Positions 6,592 through 15,731 of a stretch of DNA of 64,000 bases are shown piece after piece (position 1 is the stretch's first letter; the number at the start of each line of letters is the position of its first letter). The notes under the pieces were generated by a model. It had not been told where the DNA came from and did no database searches. It was given only the letters and a program-made list of their open reading frames with translations. Source of the DNA: DASWOJ01 sp964242415. GTDB lineage: Bacteria; Pseudomonadota; Alphaproteobacteria; Acetobacterales; Acetobacteraceae. The position numbers and the translations under genes were made by a program. The DNA lies in the NCBI GenBank assembly GCA_964242415.1, contig CAXTAT010000013.1, positions 62,001 through 126,000 on the forward strand, read 5' to 3'.

Positions 6592-8699
6592 AGCGCCAAC
6601 ATGGCCGACAGCGTGGCGCCGCGCAGCAGATGCCGCTGGAACTCGCCCGCCGGCACCGGCCTGCCGAGGAAGTAGCCTTGGGCGAATTGGCAGCCGGCAG
6701 CGCGGAGGCGCTCAAGCTGCTCGGGGGTCTCGACCCCCTCAGCCAGCACCTCCATGCTCATGCTGCGCCCGATGCCGATCACGGCCTGCACGATGGCGAA
6801 GCCGTCCCGCCCAGCCTCCGAGGTCTGCACGAAGGAGCGGTCGATCTTCAGCCGGTCGATCGGCAGGCGCTGCAAATAGGCAAGCGACGAGTAGCCCGTT
6901 CCGAAATCATCGACGGCGACGCGCACCCCCGTCCCTCGCAAAGCATGCAGGCCGGCAAGGATCTCGGGCTGGCTCGTCATCAGCGACCCCTCCGTCAGCT
7001 CCAGCTCGAGCAGGTGCGGAGACAGCCCGGTCTCCTCCAGCATGCCGGACACGAGGCCCTGCAGGTCCTCGGCCCTGAACGCCGCAGCCGGCATGTTGAC
7101 GCCGATCCGCAGGGGATGACCGCCCGCAGCCCAAGCCGCGCCTTGCAGGCACGCCTGGCGCAACACCCAGCGGTCGATCAGCACCATCAGCCCGGTGTCC
7201 TCCGCCAGGGGCAGGAAGGCCTCCGGCAGGACCAGGCCGTGCCCTGGCCGGTGCCAGCGCAGCAGCGCCTCCACGCCGACCACAGCGCGGCTCACGATGT
7301 CCATCTGCGGCTGGTACCACAGCACGAGTTCGCCGTTCTCCACGGCGCGGCGCAGGTCCATCTCCAGCAGCACCGCGTCGCGTGCGATGGTCTGCATCTC
7401 GGGAGCGAAGAAGCACGACCGTCCGCGCCCCTCCTGCTTGGCGCGATACATCGCGAGGTCGGCGTTCTTCAGCAGTTGCTCGGGCGTGGAGGCATCCCTC
7501 GGCGCCATGGTCATGCCGACGCTCGCGCCGATCGATGCCCTGTGGCGCTCGATGTCGAAGGGGGCCGAGACCGCCGCTATGATGCGGTTCGCCATCTCCT
7601 GGATGTCGCCGGCCTGCTCGATCCCCGTCTGTACGACCGCGAACTCGTCGCCGCCGAGGCGGGCCACCGTGTCGCCCCGCCGGGTCTGCCGCGTCAAGCG
7701 TGCAGCGACCTCCCGCAGCAGGTTGTCGCCGTGGTTATGTCCAAAGCCGTCGTTGATGATCTTGAAGCGGTCGAGATCGATGAAGTGCAGCGCGAAGGCC
7801 AGACCCGTCTTGGCCGAGCGTGCCAGCTCAGTCTCCAGCACGTCGTGCAGGAACAACCGGTTCGGCAATCCCGTCAGGGCGTCATGATGGGCCAGGTGGC
7901 GCAGGGCCTCCTCGCTCCGCTTGCGTTCGGAGATGTCGAACGAGGTTGTGAGGACATGCCGCGCGACGCCCCGCGCATCATGCAACGGAAACTTGCTGGT
8001 GAGCATGGTGCGCCGCTGCGCCTGCCCGTCGAGGATCTCCTCCTCGTAATCCAGGAGCGGGCGGTCGCTGCGCAGGACCTGCTGGTCCCTGATGTCCGGC
8101 ACCGGCAAGCGCCCCTGGACGGCGGCTCCCACGGTCCGCGTGCCATACTGGTTCATGAACACGCAGCGTCCCTCGGCATCGGAGGCGCTGATCGCGGCGG
8201 GTATGGTGTCGATGACCTGGATCAACCGCACCCGATTGTCCCGGATTGCCGTCTCAAGCGACTGCTCGGTGCGTTCCAGGTCACGCTGCAGCGTATCGGC
8301 CCGCAACCGGATAAGCCCTTGCTGTTCGCCGAGGCGGAGCAGGTTGCGGCCGCGGGTGATGAACTCCTGGTAATCGACCGGGGTCTGCAGGAAGTCGGTC
8401 GCGCCGGCTTCCAGGGCGCGCAGCCGGAACTCGCGGTCCTCGTAGGCGGTGAGCACGATGACCGGCACGTCGGCGCCGGCGGGGGTGGCGCGGAGCCGCC
8501 GGATGAACTCGGCGCCGTTCATGCCGGGCATCTTGTAGTCGGTGATGACCAGGTCGGCAGGATTTGCGTCGATCCAGGTCAGGGCAGTGGCCGGATCGCT
8601 GAACGTCGCAACCTCGGCCCCCTCCCTGATGGAGGCAGCCAGCTTCGAGAAGATGGACAGGTTGGTGACCCTGTCATCAACAACGACAATCCTCGTCAT
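6588..8699 (-). CDS. Response regulator with PAS, GGDEF and EAL domains (c-di-GMP turnover)
   Basis: 703 residues. An N-terminal receiver (about 1-120) has the acceptor Asp in VITDYKMPGMNG and the conserved TAY and T/P..K-region residues, with LQTPVDY in place of the usual LxKP. A coiled region and a PAS-like sensor (about 150-275) follow. The GGDEF domain keeps an intact RLGGDEF, so diguanylate cyclase activity is possible. The EAL domain keeps EALLRW, the ELTEGSL, DDFGTGYSSL and LKIDRSFV signatures and QGYFLGRP, so phosphodiesterase activity is likely too. The coupled downstream Hpt gene suggests a phosphorelay input. Confidence 0.93.
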   Translation of the reverse strand: MTRIVVVDDRVTNLSIFSKLAASIREGAEVATFSDPATALTWIDANPADLVITDYKMPGMNGAEFIRRLRATPAGADVPVIVLTAYEDREFRLRALEAGATDFLQTPVDYQEFITRGRNLLRLGEQQGLIRLRADTLQRDLERTEQSLETAIRDNRVRLIQVIDTIPAAISASDAEGRCVFMNQYGTRTVGAAVQGRLPVPDIRDQQVLRSDRPLLDYEEEILDGQAQRRTMLTSKFPLHDARGVARHVLTTSFDISERKRSEEALRHLAHHDALTGLPNRLFLHDVLETELARSAKTGLAFALHFIDLDRFKIINDGFGHNHGDNLLREVAARLTRQTRRGDTVARLGGDEFAVVQTGIEQAGDIQEMANRIIAAVSAPFDIERHRASIGASVGMTMAPRDASTPEQLLKNADLAMYRAKQEGRGRSCFFAPEMQTIARDAVLLEMDLRRAVENGELVLWYQPQMDIVSRAVVGVEALLRWHRPGHGLVLPEAFLPLAEDTGLMVLIDRWVLRQACLQGAAWAAGGHPLRIGVNMPAAAFRAEDLQGLVSGMLEETGLSPHLLELELTEGSLMTSQPEILAGLHALRGTGVRVAVDDFGTGYSSLAYLQRLPIDRLKIDRSFVQTSEAGRDGFAIVQAVIGIGRSMSMEVLAEGVETPEQLERLRAAGCQFAQGYFLGRPVPAGEFQRHLLRGATLSAMLAL

Positions 8700-9393
8700 C
8701 CAAGGCTTCCTAGAGATGCCATTCCAGCAACTAGCACGGGAACGTTAAGCCGATGTAAGCAGATTATAGGCCGCGCCGGTCGGGTGCGTTATTTTTTGCC
8801 AAGTGCCAATTCGTGATCCCGCGTTGTTCGAGAAGGCAACGGCGCGGCATGCCCCCGTCCCGCCATTCCCCGAGCCTTTCGCAAAACCCTCGCCGCTGCC
8901 AAGCCCGCCGCGGCCCACAAGCCGGCGACATACGGTGGCACCTCAGCACAAGCCATTCCCAGTGGTCCGCGACGACGCGGGCGCGAGGATGGCCCAGTCA
9001 CGGTTCGGGACGATTCTGGGCACCGATCCGGCCCGAAGCCGCATCAATGTCCCGCGTCGCCACCGCCACTCCTTGATACGGGCACCAGGAAGGGCACGGC
9101 CAGCAGGCTCAGCAGCACGGCCGAAACCGCCGCGGCCGACGCACGCATCGCGGTGTAGGCGAGGGAGGGGAGGACGGGAATGCGGAGAGCGCGGCGGAAG
9201 CTTGGCCAAGGTCCATGGACCCTTATGCCCTCCCTCAAGGTTAAGGGAGAAGCTGGACCGATCCAGCCGCCCCTCGATACTTCGATTGCTCCAGAAGCAC
9301 GCCATGGAGGATGTACCGGTGCAAGACCCTCCAATCTCACATAGTAGCGAGAACGACACCGTTTGCAGCCTGCCACGGAGACGCTTGCCAAAC
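8700..9393. other. Long non-coding or decayed stretch
   Basis: About 690 bases upstream of the regulator gene without a convincing gene. Long frames exist on both strands, but their composition is like random high-GC translation (Arg/Pro/Ser rich). On the minus strand around 9085-9165 a short hydrophobic peptide (AVSAVLLSLLAVPFLVPV) could be the remains of a membrane protein. The regulator's promoter should lie in 8700-8780, which is locally AT-richer. Confidence 0.4.
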
Positions 9394-9612
9394 TCACTGT
9401 AACCAGCAAGTAGACGTTTCCGGGTTATGAATGTCCTGAAAGAGTTTTCTTGACACCCCACCGGCGATCTGATCCAGCGCCAGGGCGAGACACCAAAGGT
9501 ATACCGCTACGGAAAACCAATGCCTCCACGACTGCACGTGGATCGTCGCCTTGAAGGCCAGCACGGCGTTCGGGGCGCCGAAGCCGAAAGGCGAGCCGCC
9601 GGAGAAGCCTGC
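9394..9612 (-). pseudogene. Possible C-terminal remnant of a beta-ketoacyl-ACP synthase-like gene
   Basis: A minus-strand frame with no start (TAA at 9613-9615) reads SGGSPFGFGAPNAVLAFKA, which resembles the C-terminal NSFGFGGTNA.L.F.. signature of beta-ketoacyl-ACP synthases, and then continues as an unrelated hydrophobic peptide (FSVAVYLWCLALALDQ) to TGA. Only this one motif supports the call. Confidence 0.3.
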
Positions 9613-9825
9613 TTAAAGTCCGGCTACCCGGACCTCCATGCACCAACGCCCGCGCCCGGCTACGCCCTGATCGACCTGGGCGCCTCCAGCATCATGCCCG
9701 CGCCCTCCTCCACTCTCGGCCAGCACCGCGCGGCGCCCGCAAACCCCGCAGTTGCCGCCGTCAGCGCCCCCGACGCCCACAAAGCCTCGTCACAGTCGCC
9801 GGCTCGTCACAGTCGCCAGCCTGCA

Positions 9826-11364
9826 TCACTCCATCACAGCGGAATGGTCCACCGCCACCGGCCCCCCCGAGCTGCGCAGCAGGAACACCAGCGGCATCAC
9901 CACCAGGCAGGTCACCATCAGCAGCTTGAAGTCGTCCATATAGCTGATCATCGTCGCCTGCGCGGTGACCGCCGCGTCCAGCGCCCCCCGGCCGGCGGCC
10001 GAGCCTGGGTCCATGAACTGCATCGTCGCCGGCAGGCGGAGCGCCGGGTTGAATGGCGTGATGAACCCGGCAATGTCGGCGTGATTGATCTGCAGGTTCC
10101 GCGTCAGCATGGCCGACACGACCGAAATCCCGACGCTGGAGCCGATGTTGCGCGAAAGGTTGTACAACCCCGTCCCGTCGCCCCGGCTGGCCTGCGGCAG
10201 GGTGCTGAACGTCACCACCGACAAGGGCACGAACAGGAACCCAAGCCCGGCACCCTGGATGAACCCTGTCACCACGATCGTCGATTGCGACACGTCGCTG
10301 GTCCAGCCCGTCATGTCATACATCGCCCACGCGGTCAGCCCAAGGCCCACCAGCAACAGGTAGCGTATCTCGACCCGGCCAATCAGCCTGCCCACCGCGA
10401 ACATGCACACCATCGTGCCCATCCCGCGTGGCCCCATGACCAGCCCGGCCGTCACCACGGGATAACCCATCAGCGTCTGCAGGAACGGCGTCATCAGCGC
10501 CATCGAGGCGAGATAGGTCACGCCCACGATGAAGATGAAAACCATGCCGAGCGTGAAGTTGCGGTCCAGGAACAGGCGCGGGTTCACGAACGGCTTGCTG
10601 CCCGTGAACGTATGCACCAGGAACACGTAGAAAGCAGCCGCCGCAACGATCGCCTCGATGATGATCTCGCCCGAGGCGAACCAGTCGAGCTGCTCGCCGC
10701 GATCAAGGAAAATCTGCAGCGCCGCGACCGCCAGGCTGAGCATGCCAAAGCCCAGCCAGTCCAGCCGGGCCAGCATGTTGGTCCGGGTTTCCGTAACAAA
10801 GGCGGACACGCCCGCAAACGCCAGGGCGCCAATGCCGACGTTGATGTAGAACACCCACCGCCAACTGATGTTCTCCGTCAGCCACCCGCCGATCACCGGT
10901 CCCAGCACCGGCCCCACCATCACCGACACGCCGAACAGCGCCATCGCCGAGCCGCGCTCCTCGGGCGAATAGATGTCGAGCAGGATCGACTGCGACAGCG
11001 GCACCAGCGCAGCACCGAAGAAGCCCTGCAACAGCCGGAATGCCACGATCTGCAGCAGCGACTGCGCGAGGCCGCACAGCACGGACGCGATGACGAAGCC
11101 GATGATGGAGATCAGCAGCACCCGCTTCCGCCCGAACCGGTCGGCGAAGTACCCCGATGGCGACGTCATGATCGCCGCCGCCGTGATGTACGAGGTCAGC
11201 ACCCAGTTGATCTGGTCCGCGCTCGCCGCCACGCTGCCCTGGATATACGGGAGCGCCACGTTGGCGATCGTCGTGTCCAGGGCCTGCATCACCACCGAAA
11301 GGATCACGCTCGCCGTGATCATGCCGCGGTTCGCCACGCGCACGAAGCCCGGCACGCTAGCCAT
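9826..11364 (-). CDS. emrB: MFS drug exporter, DHA2 / EmrB-QacA family
   Basis: 512 residues with about 14 membrane helices, the DHA2 layout. The signatures are present: an early helix with ALDTTIANVALPYI, the loop GYFADRFGRKRVL, and the motif C-like GPVLGPVIGGWL. It would be the inner membrane proton-drug antiporter of a tripartite pump. The ATG at 11364 overlaps the stop of the upstream HlyD-type gene by eight bases, so the two are one transcript; an in-frame start 19 codons earlier lies within that gene and is unlikely. No outer membrane TolC partner is nearby. Confidence 0.92.
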   Translation of the reverse strand: MASVPGFVRVANRGMITASVILSVVMQALDTTIANVALPYIQGSVAASADQINWVLTSYITAAAIMTSPSGYFADRFGRKRVLLISIIGFVIASVLCGLAQSLLQIVAFRLLQGFFGAALVPLSQSILLDIYSPEERGSAMALFGVSVMVGPVLGPVIGGWLTENISWRWVFYINVGIGALAFAGVSAFVTETRTNMLARLDWLGFGMLSLAVAALQIFLDRGEQLDWFASGEIIIEAIVAAAAFYVFLVHTFTGSKPFVNPRLFLDRNFTLGMVFIFIVGVTYLASMALMTPFLQTLMGYPVVTAGLVMGPRGMGTMVCMFAVGRLIGRVEIRYLLLVGLGLTAWAMYDMTGWTSDVSQSTIVVTGFIQGAGLGFLFVPLSVVTFSTLPQASRGDGTGLYNLSRNIGSSVGISVVSAMLTRNLQINHADIAGFITPFNPALRLPATMQFMDPGSAAGRGALDAAVTAQATMISYMDDFKLLMVTCLVVMPLVFLLRSSGGPVAVDHSAVME

Positions 11365-12526
11365 GCCGGCCGCGGAACCGGTCAACCAGGTCCTGCAGCC
11401 CCTGCGGCAGTCCGCGGGCATGCCCAGTATCGACCTCCACCACTGCGCTCATGCCGACCCGCAACGGCGGCCGGTCCGCCAGGTCAAGCCGCACCCGCAT
11501 TGGAATGCGCTGCACCACCTTGACCCAGTTGCCCGTCGTGTTCTGCGCCGGCAACAGCGAAAAGCTGCTACCGGACGCAGGGCTGATGCTCTCGACGGTG
11601 CCGCTCCACTCGACCCCCGGATACGTGTCAACCGTCACCGTCGCCGCCTGGCCCGGATGCACGAAGGTCAGCTCCGTCTCCTTTGGGCTTGCCTCGACCC
11701 AGACGTCGGTATCGGAGATCAGGCTGAACCCCGGCTGCGAGGCGCGCAGGTAGCTGCCGGGCTGCAGCGAGTCCACGTTCGTCACCACCCCATCGAACGG
11801 CGCGCGCACCACCGTGTCGTTCAGGTCGCGTTGCGCCGACTCCACTGCCGATGCCGCCTGCTTGTAGAACGGGTTGTTCTCCGCCGCCTGGTCCGCGTCG
11901 TAGCCAAGCTGCGCCAGCATCGCCTGCGCCTGCGCCTGCGCGACCACCACCTTCTCCCGTATCGCCAGAAGATCGTGCTGCGCCTGGTCGAAGCTGGCGC
12001 GCGACGCCACAACGCTCGAAGCCAAGTCCTGCTGCCGCTTGAACACCGTCTCGTAATACGGGACGTCGGCGCGGGCCTGCTCGATCTGCGCCAGGGATTG
12101 CTTGTAGGCCGCCTGCTGCGTCAGCACCTGGTTCCGCACGGTGCCGAGCTGGGCCTGCGCGCCCTCCAGGGCGATATGGAACGCGGCGTCCTGCAGGCGG
12201 AACAGCACGTCGCCCCGCTTCACGTGCTGGTTGTCGTGCACCGCAACGGTGGCCACCAGGCCGGACACATCCGTCGATATGCCGATCATCTGCGCCTGGA
12301 CATAGGCGTTGTCCGTGCTCATGACCTGGCCGCCGACGACGAACTCGTAGGCGCCGGCCACCAGCGCCAACGGCAGCAACGCGAACAGCACCGGCCGCAC
12401 CAGGCCTCGCCGCATCAGTCGCCGGCGCGGCTTCACAAGCGGCAGGACAGGCGGCGCAAGCCCGGCCGGAGGCTCGACCGGCGTCAATGGGCCGCGTTCG
12501 ACGACGCTGGTGTTGTTGGTGTCCAT
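11357..12526 (-). CDS. emrA: HlyD/EmrA-family periplasmic adaptor of the efflux pump
   Basis: 389 residues: short cytoplasmic N-terminus, one membrane helix around 45-65 (VRPVLFALLPLALVAGAYEFVVGG), then the lipoyl half-motifs (DVSGLVATVAVHDNQHVKRGDVLFRL and the later VRAPFDGVVTNV) flanking a long coiled-coil hairpin, then the beta-barrel part. This is the EmrA arrangement and links the EmrB pump to an outer membrane channel. It is the first pump gene after the MarR regulator (20-base gap). Confidence 0.92.
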   Translation of the reverse strand: MDTNNTSVVERGPLTPVEPPAGLAPPVLPLVKPRRRLMRRGLVRPVLFALLPLALVAGAYEFVVGGQVMSTDNAYVQAQMIGISTDVSGLVATVAVHDNQHVKRGDVLFRLQDAAFHIALEGAQAQLGTVRNQVLTQQAAYKQSLAQIEQARADVPYYETVFKRQQDLASSVVASRASFDQAQHDLLAIREKVVVAQAQAQAMLAQLGYDADQAAENNPFYKQAASAVESAQRDLNDTVVRAPFDGVVTNVDSLQPGSYLRASQPGFSLISDTDVWVEASPKETELTFVHPGQAATVTVDTYPGVEWSGTVESISPASGSSFSLLPAQNTTGNWVKVVQRIPMRVRLDLADRPPLRVGMSAVVEVDTGHARGLPQGLQDLVDRFRGRHG

Positions 12527-12545
12527 GATCCGCCTAACCCCTGAT

Positions 12546-13037
12546 CTAGCCTGCTTTCCTGCGGGCGCCGGGCCGGGCGCACGCTTCGGCCAAGTTCACC
12601 TTGATGGCATCGAGCATGCGCAGCAGCGCCACCCGGTCCGCGTCCGACAGCCCTTCGAGCGCCTCCGCCCGGGTCGCCTCACCCAGCGCCTGCAATGGCT
12701 CAAGGCTGGCATGGGCTGCCGGCGTCAGATGCAGCAGCCACAGCCGCCGGTCTGTCGGATGCTGCCGCCGTTCGACCAGTCCGCGGCCTTCCAGCTTGTC
12801 CAGCACGCGCACCAGCGAGATCGGCTCGACTTCCAGGATGTCGGCAAGCCCGGCCTGGTGGATGCCCTCGTTCTTCGACAGGTGCAGCAGCACGAGCCAT
12901 TGCGACCGGGTGTAGCCCAGGTGGGCGGCCTGCTGCTCGAAGCGCTTGCGCAGCAGCCTGCCGACATCGTGCAGGATGAACCCGACCGTGGGCAGGCGCG
13001 GGTCCTCAACGGGTGGCTTGGTCTCGCCGCGGAGCAT
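12546..13037 (-). CDS. MarR-family transcriptional regulator of the efflux pump
   Basis: 163 residues with the winged-helix core: SQWLVLLHLSKNEGIHQAGLADILEVEPISLVRVLDKLEGRGLVERRQHPTDRR, where the DxRxxxL-type wing motif (DRRLWLLHL) is clear. I chose the ATG at 13037 because AAGGA stands six bases before it; an in-frame ATG at 13085 would add 16 residues. It is first in a run with emrA and emrB and probably represses them. Upstream, GACAT and ATGTC arms flank a nine-base core at about 13076-13094, a weak candidate operator. Confidence 0.9.
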   Translation of the reverse strand: MLRGETKPPVEDPRLPTVGFILHDVGRLLRKRFEQQAAHLGYTRSQWLVLLHLSKNEGIHQAGLADILEVEPISLVRVLDKLEGRGLVERRQHPTDRRLWLLHLTPAAHASLEPLQALGEATRAEALEGLSDADRVALLRMLDAIKVNLAEACARPGARRKAG

Positions 13038-13119
13038 CTTCGTTCCTTCAATCGCAGCCTTGTCTGCGATATCATGACATACCATACGGATGTCTACGAC
13101 TTTCACACAGAGGTTAACT

Positions 13120-13485
13120 ATGCGTCGGAGGCATGGGTGGGCGCGGATGGCGGAATGGCGGCTTGCCGCCAGGTTGTTCGCCGGGCTGTTCCTGGCGATG
13201 GCGGGTGCGACGCCGGTGCTGGCCCGGGCGGCGTTCAGTTGTGCGGGCATGGCGCTCAACGGCGGTGCGGAGCTGCTGTGCAGCCATACCGACCCGGACG
13301 CGCCGACGCAGGTCTGCTCGTTCGGTTGGTACCTGATGGACAGCGCCAGCCGGCCCTCGATGGTCACCGGGTCGTTCTCATTGCCCCGCGGCGTCGCGAA
13401 CTCGGTCGTCTTCGAGGGCAACGGGTATGCCTACGCCTTGTCGAGCCCAATCGTGCTCTGCCAGGGACGCAAGGACGCCGGCTGA
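13120..13485 (+). CDS. Small secreted hypothetical protein
   Basis: 121 residues starting at ATG 13120 behind AGAGG; an ATG 30 bases earlier is also in frame. A typical signal peptide is visible (basic start, LAARLFAGLFLAMAGATPVLARA, cut after ARA). The mature part of about 85 residues has three or four Cys (FSCAGMAL, LLCSHTD, QVCSFGWYLMD, VLCQG), likely disulfide-bonded in the periplasm. Family not recognised. It diverges from the MarR gene, so the pump regulator may also act here. Confidence 0.6.
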   Translation: MRRRHGWARMAEWRLAARLFAGLFLAMAGATPVLARAAFSCAGMALNGGAELLCSHTDPDAPTQVCSFGWYLMDSASRPSMVTGSFSLPRGVANSVVFEGNGYAYALSSPIVLCQGRKDAG

Positions 13486-13797
13486 TCGGGGCGTACCGTC
13501 TCGGCCGCCTCGCCCTTGCCGGCCGCGGCGATGCTCCGCTCGCCCTTGGCGGCCGCATCCGGAAGCACGCGCGCCGATACCTGGCCCGCCCCCGCTGCCG
13601 CATGCGCCGCCACCAGAGAGAGCAGCAGCCTCCGCCCCCACCATGCCTTACCCCGGCAGGAACGGCGGCCCGCATCGCTTTTCGGCGACGGCTGGGAACG
13701 CTTCGATGGCTGTGGTGTAAGGAAGTGTTGCTGACGAGAATGGGACGGCGACCAGTCCTCGAAGGCGCCGCACGGCCTCACGACGACAGGACCCCAG
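13486..13797. other. Intergenic stretch without a clear gene
   Basis: About 310 bases between the small secreted protein and the MFS gene. A minus-strand frame over 13431-13781 contains a signal-peptide-like run, but it overlaps the secreted protein gene in antisense and has no ribosome site. Confidence 0.35.
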
Positions 13798-15081
13798 ATG
13801 CCCGGCTGTTCCGATACTGCTGCAGGTACAACCGCGACTCCATCCCCGACTCCCGCATCATCTGGACCGAGCTACCCCGCATTGCTGCGCAACCAGACCT
13901 TCGCCCTGTTCTTTGCGGCGTTCAGCATCTCGACCCTGGGCACCGCCGCCGTGCCGGTGGCCCTCGCCTTCGCGCTGCTCGGCTCCGGCTACTCCGCCTC
14001 CACCGTCGGCACCGTGCTGGCCGCGCAAACGGCGCCGATGGTGCTGCTGATGCTGGCCGGCGGCGTGGTCGGCGACCGCTGGCCCAGGCGCCGCTCGATG
14101 GTCGCCGCCGACCTGCTGCGCTGCGCCAGCCAGGCCACCCTGGCGAGCCTGCTGGCGCTTGGGCATCCACCGCTTCCCGTCCTGATGGCCCTCGCCGCCT
14201 GCTGCGGGATCGGCACCGCGTTCTACGGGCCAGCCGAAAGCGGCCTGATCCCGCAGATCGCCGGCGCCGAGCGCATCAAGGAGGCCAACAGCCTCTGCAG
14301 CCTGTCCGGCTCGCTGGCGGCGGTGATCGGCCCGGCGCTCGGCGGCTTGCTCGTCGGCTTCGGCGGCGCCTCGATCGCGATCGGCCTGGATGCAGCCTCC
14401 TACGCCGTCAGCGCCGCGTGCCTGGCGCGGATGCCGATCAGGCCGCAGACCAGCCCGCCCCGGGCCTCCCCTGTGACCGACCTCCAACTCGGCTGGGGCG
14501 AGTTCAACCGCCACCGCTGGCTGCAGCTCGTGACCCTGCAGCAGGGCGTGCTGAACCTGCTTGCCTTTGCGCCGTTCTTCGTGCTGGGACCGGCACTGTT
14601 CGCTGACGTGCCAGATGGCGCCCGCACCTGGGGCCTGATCGCCTCGGCAACCGGCGTGGGCGGCATCGCCGGCGGCCTGCTCGTCCGCCGCGTCCGGCTC
14701 CCCCGGCCGCTGCTGGGCGTCCAGGCCGCGATCGTCCTGCTGGCGACCCCGCTCGTCATGCTTGCGCTGCATGCACCCGTGCCGTTGCTGGTCCTGGGCA
14801 GCGGCACGTTCGGCGGCGCGCTGGTCTTCGTGAACGTCCTGGTCCAGACGTCGCTGCAGGAGAGCATCCCCCACGGCTTCCTATCCCGGGTCAGCTCCAT
14901 ATTCAGCCTGGCGGTGATGGGCCTGGGTCCCATCGGCTTCGCCCTCTGCGGTCCCGCAGCCACCATGATCGGAACGGAGCGCGTGCTGGGCATCGGTGCC
15001 GGCGCCCTGCTGCTGAGCGTGGCCGCGCTGCTGCTCTCCCGCTCGGTCCGGGAATTTTCACCCCGTCGCGGGGACGGCTAG
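13798..15081 (+). CDS. MFS transporter, EntS/MFS_3-type exporter
   Basis: 427 residues with about 12 membrane helices after a 30-residue polar N-terminus. The loop GGVVGDRWPRRRSMVAADLLR and the later NSLCSLSGSLAAVIGPALGGLLV follow the EntS-like exporter family (motif PAESGLIPQI, then a second half with FGGALVFVNVLVQTSLQE). These proteins export siderophores or drugs; the substrate cannot be read here. The gene stands alone with no operon partner. Confidence 0.88.
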   Translation: MPGCSDTAAGTTATPSPTPASSGPSYPALLRNQTFALFFAAFSISTLGTAAVPVALAFALLGSGYSASTVGTVLAAQTAPMVLLMLAGGVVGDRWPRRRSMVAADLLRCASQATLASLLALGHPPLPVLMALAACCGIGTAFYGPAESGLIPQIAGAERIKEANSLCSLSGSLAAVIGPALGGLLVGFGGASIAIGLDAASYAVSAACLARMPIRPQTSPPRASPVTDLQLGWGEFNRHRWLQLVTLQQGVLNLLAFAPFFVLGPALFADVPDGARTWGLIASATGVGGIAGGLLVRRVRLPRPLLGVQAAIVLLATPLVMLALHAPVPLLVLGSGTFGGALVFVNVLVQTSLQESIPHGFLSRVSSIFSLAVMGLGPIGFALCGPAATMIGTERVLGIGAGALLLSVAALLLSRSVREFSPRRGDG

Positions 15082-15731
15082 CCGCCGCGCCTATAACCCA
15101 GCTCGACATCGCTCATCCCATGCGGCGCACGAGCTGGTCACCGGGGCCGAACCCCGCGCAGGCGAAGCTGGTGACCGGAACCGCCAGCACCGCAATCAGC
15201 CATCGGCCGCGCCGCGCGGACCCGGCGCCGCTGGCATCGGCCGGTTTGCCGGTTATCTGACCCCCCGGCTGATCCACACCTGCCTCTGTGCTGTCCACAC
15301 GGCGGTGCCCGGCGCCCATCCCGGAACCGGACCCTAGCCCACCCGGTCATCGGGCCAAGCCTCACCAGCCAGCCAGTCCGACGCAAGGCGGAACGCGCGG
15401 GATGGTGGCCGATGCATCAACGCCGGACGCCGCAACTTCGCCGCACCCTGCCGACGCGCACTGCCCAGCGTCAGCAAGGTCGGACCCCAACCAGCATGTG
15501 ATCGCACCAAGGACGCTGCGAGGCAGTCGGCAACTGACCAGTCCCCGCGCACGGGCAACGAGAATGGCGATGTCTCGCCAGTTGGCCCTGCGAATCACTT
15601 GCTAACACCACAACAGGTGGTTCGTATAAATATTTTGATAGTTGTCAAGAATTATTAGGGGATTACCGTGAACAGTAATTGCATGGAAGCAGAAACAACA
15701 ACTTCAGGTAGTAATCTAGTTAGCCCTCAAG
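15082..15731. other. Intergenic region, AT-rich at its end
   Basis: About 650 bases with no convincing gene. A minus-strand frame at 15113-15319 ends in a hydrophobic peptide (WLIAVLAVPVTSFACAGFG) but lacks a ribosome site. From about 15600 to 15720 the sequence turns AT-rich and contains TAAATATTTTGATAGTTGTCAAGA, whose GTTGTCAAGA end is shared with the repeat at 61250. This island looks like promoter or foreign DNA in front of the Uma2 gene. Confidence 0.4.

Noticed and set aside
8803..9402. 199-residue plus-strand frame upstream of the GGDEF-EAL gene
   Set aside because: Low-complexity Arg/Pro/Ser sequence, no ribosome site and no family features; overlapped by equally random frames on the other strand.
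9520..12544. Long plus-strand frames across the efflux pump genes
   Set aside because: Antisense shadows of clearly homologous emrB, emrA and marR genes.
13431..13781. Minus-strand frame with a signal-peptide-like stretch
   Set aside because: Overlaps the secreted protein gene in antisense, lacks a ribosome site, and the remainder shows no conserved pattern.
15113..15319. Minus-strand 68-residue frame ending in a hydrophobic segment
   Set aside because: The hydrophobic part is at the C-terminus after a random-looking start; no ribosome site.
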